From an uncultured Stenotrophomonas sp. (GTDB lineage Bacteria > Pseudomonadota > Gammaproteobacteria > Xanthomonadales > Xanthomonadaceae): DNA of 64,000 bases. Location of the stretch: assembly GCF_945952405.1 (NCBI RefSeq), contig NZ_CAMFIA010000018.1:1-64000 (forward strand). The letters run 5' to 3'. The notes beneath the pieces are model-generated. The model had not been told where the DNA came from. It was given only the letters and a program-made list of their open reading frames with translations, and did no database searches. Of the stretch, positions 61,951 through 64,000 are shown piece after piece. Made by a program: the position numbers and the translations under genes. Within the stretch, counting starts at the first letter, position 1. Each line of letters opens with the position of its first letter.

Positions 61951-63006
61951 ATGCCTGCTTCCACCGTCTACCTGTCGCCTGCGCCCGCAGCCCCGCGCTC
62001 GCTGCCGCACCCGCGCTGGGTGATGCTGGCGCTGTGGGTGCTGCTGATCGCTACCGCTGTGCCGGCGGTGCACCTGAGCCAGCAACCGGGCGGCCTGATG
62101 CCGGCAACCTTGTTCATCCTCGGCGCCGAGTTGCCCTGGATGCTGGTGACGCCGCCGTTGTGGGTGGCATGCCGGCGATGGCCGCTGCGCGGGCCGCGGC
62201 AGCTGCTGGGCTGGGTGTTGCTGGGCCTGGTGCTGACCCCGCTGCTCACCGCGCCGGGCTGGACGCTGGGCCACCTGCTGCTGCACCTGTGGCAGGCGCA
62301 GCCGTTGCCATCACTGCAGCAGGCTGCGCGCGCGATCGGCATCACGGCCCTGTTCGCGCTGCCCACCTTCATTGCAGTGGCGGGAGTGGGCCATGGCCTG
62401 GCCGCACTGGAGCGGTTGAAGGCGCAGTCGCAGGCGCTGCAGCAGGCCCGTGACGCCGCCCTGCGCCAGCATCTCCAGCACCACTTCCTGTTCAACGCGC
62501 TCAATGCCATCGGCGGTCTTGCGCTGCAGCGCCCGCACGTTGCCGATGCGGCGCTGGCGCAGCTTTCGTCACTGCTGCGCGATACCCTGCAATGCCCCGC
62601 GCAGCGCAGCCTGGCCGATGAGTTGGCGGCCGCGCAGGACTATGTCGCCCTGCAGTCGTTGCTGCGCGACGAGGTGCTGCACCTGCACCTGCAGGCCAGC
62701 GCTGCGTCGCTGTCATGGCAGGTGCCGGGCCTGCTGCTGCAGCCGTTGGTCGAGAACGCGGTCCTGCACAGCGGTTGGCAGCCGGGCGACGGGCCGTTGC
62801 GGATCGAGCTGTGTGCGGCGGTGAATGAAGGCCTGCTTGATGTGGAGGTGTTCAACGCCTGCATGCGCCCGTGCACGCGCGATGGCCTGGGCAGCGGCCA
62901 CGCCGCCGTGCGCCGACGGCTGGCGATGATCGGTGGCCGCCTGCAGGCCGACCGCGAGGCCGGTGGCTACCGCGCACGGGTGATCCTGCCGGAGATCGCG
63001 GCGTGA
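61951..63006 (+). CDS. LytS-like sensor histidine kinase
   Basis: The protein is 351 residues from ATG 61951 (361 from ATG 61921; neither has a clear Shine-Dalgarno). It has about four membrane helices (residues 20-155), then a His_kinase domain with LQHHFLFNALNAIGGL, where the phosphorylated His of the HFLFN motif lies, and a degenerate HATPase with PLVENAVLHSG. It overlaps the LytTR regulator gene by 4 bp (GTGA), so it is its partner. The signal sensed is unknown. Confidence 0.87.
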   Translation: MPASTVYLSPAPAAPRSLPHPRWVMLALWVLLIATAVPAVHLSQQPGGLMPATLFILGAELPWMLVTPPLWVACRRWPLRGPRQLLGWVLLGLVLTPLLTAPGWTLGHLLLHLWQAQPLPSLQQAARAIGITALFALPTFIAVAGVGHGLAALERLKAQSQALQQARDAALRQHLQHHFLFNALNAIGGLALQRPHVADAALAQLSSLLRDTLQCPAQRSLADELAAAQDYVALQSLLRDEVLHLHLQASAASLSWQVPGLLLQPLVENAVLHSGWQPGDGPLRIELCAAVNEGLLDVEVFNACMRPCTRDGLGSGHAAVRRRLAMIGGRLQADREAGGYRARVILPEIAA

Positions 63007-63725
63007 CGCGCCCGCTGAGCGTGCTGCTGGTGGATGACGTGGCGCTGGCGCGCTTCCGGCTGCGCCAGCTGTTGGCGGCGATGCCACAGGTCAGGGTCGA
63101 TGCGGAGGCCGCCAGCCTCGCGCAGGCACGCGATCAGCTGCAGGGTCGCCGGTTCGATCTGCTGCTGCTCGATCTGGTCCTGCCGGACGGCCGCGGCTGG
63201 GAACTGCCGCAGCAGCAGCCGTGGCTGGCGGCGCACACCATCTTCGTGACCGCGCTGCCGCAACACGCGCTGCGCGCCTTCGAACTGGGCGTGGCCGACT
63301 ACCTGCTCAAGCCGGTCGCGGCCCCTCGGCTGCAGGAGGCGATCGAGCGGGTGCGTCGGCTGGCGGGCCTGGGCGTGGCTACGGAGTGCGGTGCGCAGGT
63401 GCTGGCAGTGCCGGGTGCGGGCGGGGTGCAGTTCGTGCCGCTGGCACAGATCGACTACATCGACATGGCAGGCCACTACGCCTGCGTGCACGTGGGGCAG
63501 CAGCTGCATCTGCTGCGCGAGCCGATGGCGCAGCTGGCCGAGCGGCTGGCTGGCACGGGGCTGTTGCGGGTGCATCGTTCGGTGCTGGTGAATCCACTAC
63601 GGGTGAAATCACTGAGTGAGCGCCACAACGGCGACGCGCTGCTGGAACTGGCTGACGGCGTGCAGGTGCCGGCCAGCCGCAGCTACCGGCCGGCACTGAA
63701 GGCGGCGCTGGCCGCGCGGGCCTGA
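63003..63725 (+). CDS. LytTR family response regulator
   Basis: The 240-residue protein has a receiver domain (about 5-120, acid pair DD at 11-12, phospho-acceptor Asp57 in LLLLDLVLP, Lys in YLLKPV) and a LytTR DNA-binding domain (about 135-235, with QIDYIDMAGHYACVHV and LLRVHRSVLVNPLRV). It begins with GTG 63003, overlapping the kinase stop. Related pairs (AlgR, LytR) control alginate, pili or cell-wall genes. Targets are not evident here. Confidence 0.92.
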   Translation: MTRPLSVLLVDDVALARFRLRQLLAAMPQVRVDAEAASLAQARDQLQGRRFDLLLLDLVLPDGRGWELPQQQPWLAAHTIFVTALPQHALRAFELGVADYLLKPVAAPRLQEAIERVRRLAGLGVATECGAQVLAVPGAGGVQFVPLAQIDYIDMAGHYACVHVGQQLHLLREPMAQLAERLAGTGLLRVHRSVLVNPLRVKSLSERHNGDALLELADGVQVPASRSYRPALKAALAARA

Positions 63726-63838
63726 GCCACGGCCGGTGCCAGCTGCGGCACGGTTGGTGCCATCGTCATTGAAGCGCAGCGCTCCCGCGCTGCGGTCGAT
63801 GCACGCTGCGTTTTTCCGGATCAAGGCGGGGCGTGCGG

Positions 63839-64000
63839 ATGCGTTGGGGCTTGGGAATGTTGCTGGGAATGCTGGCGCTGCCTGCGCTGGCCGATGTGAG
63901 GGTCACCGTCGATGATCACGAGGGCCGCGCCGACCGCGTTCCGGTCATCAGCGTGGAGGGGTTGGCGGTGGCCGAGGTGGTGCAGGTACGGCTGTCGATG
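63839..64000 (+). CDS. exported protein, 5' part, cut by window end
   Basis: The frame from ATG 63839 runs open to the edge. It starts with a signal peptide (RWGLGMLLGMLALPALA) and continues ADVRVTVDDHEGRADRVPV. Too little is left to name a family. It lies 113 bp after the LytTR regulator on the same strand. Confidence 0.7.
   Translation, partial: MRWGLGMLLGMLALPALADVRVTVDDHEGRADRVPVISVEGLAVAEVVQVRLSM

Overview
The window is a chromosomal segment of a high-GC gammaproteobacterium of the Xanthomonadaceae, almost certainly Stenotrophomonas (S. maltophilia complex). The grounds are the many short palindromic repeats that begin with GTAG (SMAG-type), the lexA-less imuA-imuB-dnaE2 cassette with a xanthomonad-type LexA box, and proteins that strongly resemble xanthomonad families such as the Xanthomonas alpha-amino acid ester hydrolase. 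No phage, insertion sequence, integrase or CRISPR array was seen. The genes are dense, mostly in short operons with overlapping start and stop codons.

Layout. 1-0.5 kb: a minus-strand tRNA block (Ala-GGC cut by the window edge, Glu-TTC, Ala-GGC), with two good sigma70 promoters and a terminator. 0.5-4 kb: a MerR-type metal regulator with its own operator, a GlxA/AraC-type regulator, a membrane-anchored TlpA-like thioredoxin and a DsbG-like periplasmic lipoprotein. 4.4-9.6 kb: an acid/polyamine operon made of a DcaP-type outer-membrane channel, an AdiC/LdcB-type amino acid/amine antiporter and a PLP-dependent decarboxylase closest to Pseudomonas LdcA; a CDF metal transporter follows. 10.8-16.2 kb (minus): a Fur-boxed haem/iron uptake operon of ECF sigma factor, FecR anti-sigma (broken), STN-domain TonB receptor, ChaN-like protein and TonB. 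16.2-19.8 kb: a vitamin B6-linked divergent locus, with the MocR regulator ptsJ on one side and yggS, a class I glutamine amidotransferase, a 74-residue protein and a VanX-like protein on the other. 20.5-25.7 kb: the SOS mutagenesis cassette imuA-imuB-dnaE2.

26-37 kb is a mixed region: cyclase plus FrnE-like oxidoreductase under a LysR gene, a sterol-desaturase-like protein, AraC and VOC genes, an exported GH3 glycosidase with an unusual amino-terminal domain, and a LysR/MFS divergent pair. 37-43.9 kb: an exported alpha-amino acid ester hydrolase, a large exported protein of unknown function, a PchR-like AraC regulator, an SDR enzyme and an MgtC-like membrane protein whose ribosome binding site lies in a hairpin. 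44-49.5 kb: the complete lactate operon lldP-lldR-lldD-dld with paired LldR operators. 49.6-64 kb: small exported proteins, CDP-diacylglycerol pyrophosphatase, a GNAT acetyltransferase, a second TonB-dependent receptor, two amidohydrolases, a LysR regulator, an ankyrin protein, and a LytS/LytTR-type two-component system, followed by an exported protein cut by the window end.

Most genes are conserved housekeeping or niche functions. The observations most worth a second look are an orphan MerR/SoxR-type promoter-operator, the SD-sequestering hairpin before the mgtC-like gene, the degenerate EEP-like domain fused to a GH3 glycosidase, the frameshifted fecR inside an otherwise intact haem-signalling operon, the direct-repeat operator between ptsJ and the yggS operon, and a 66-bp near-perfect palindrome.
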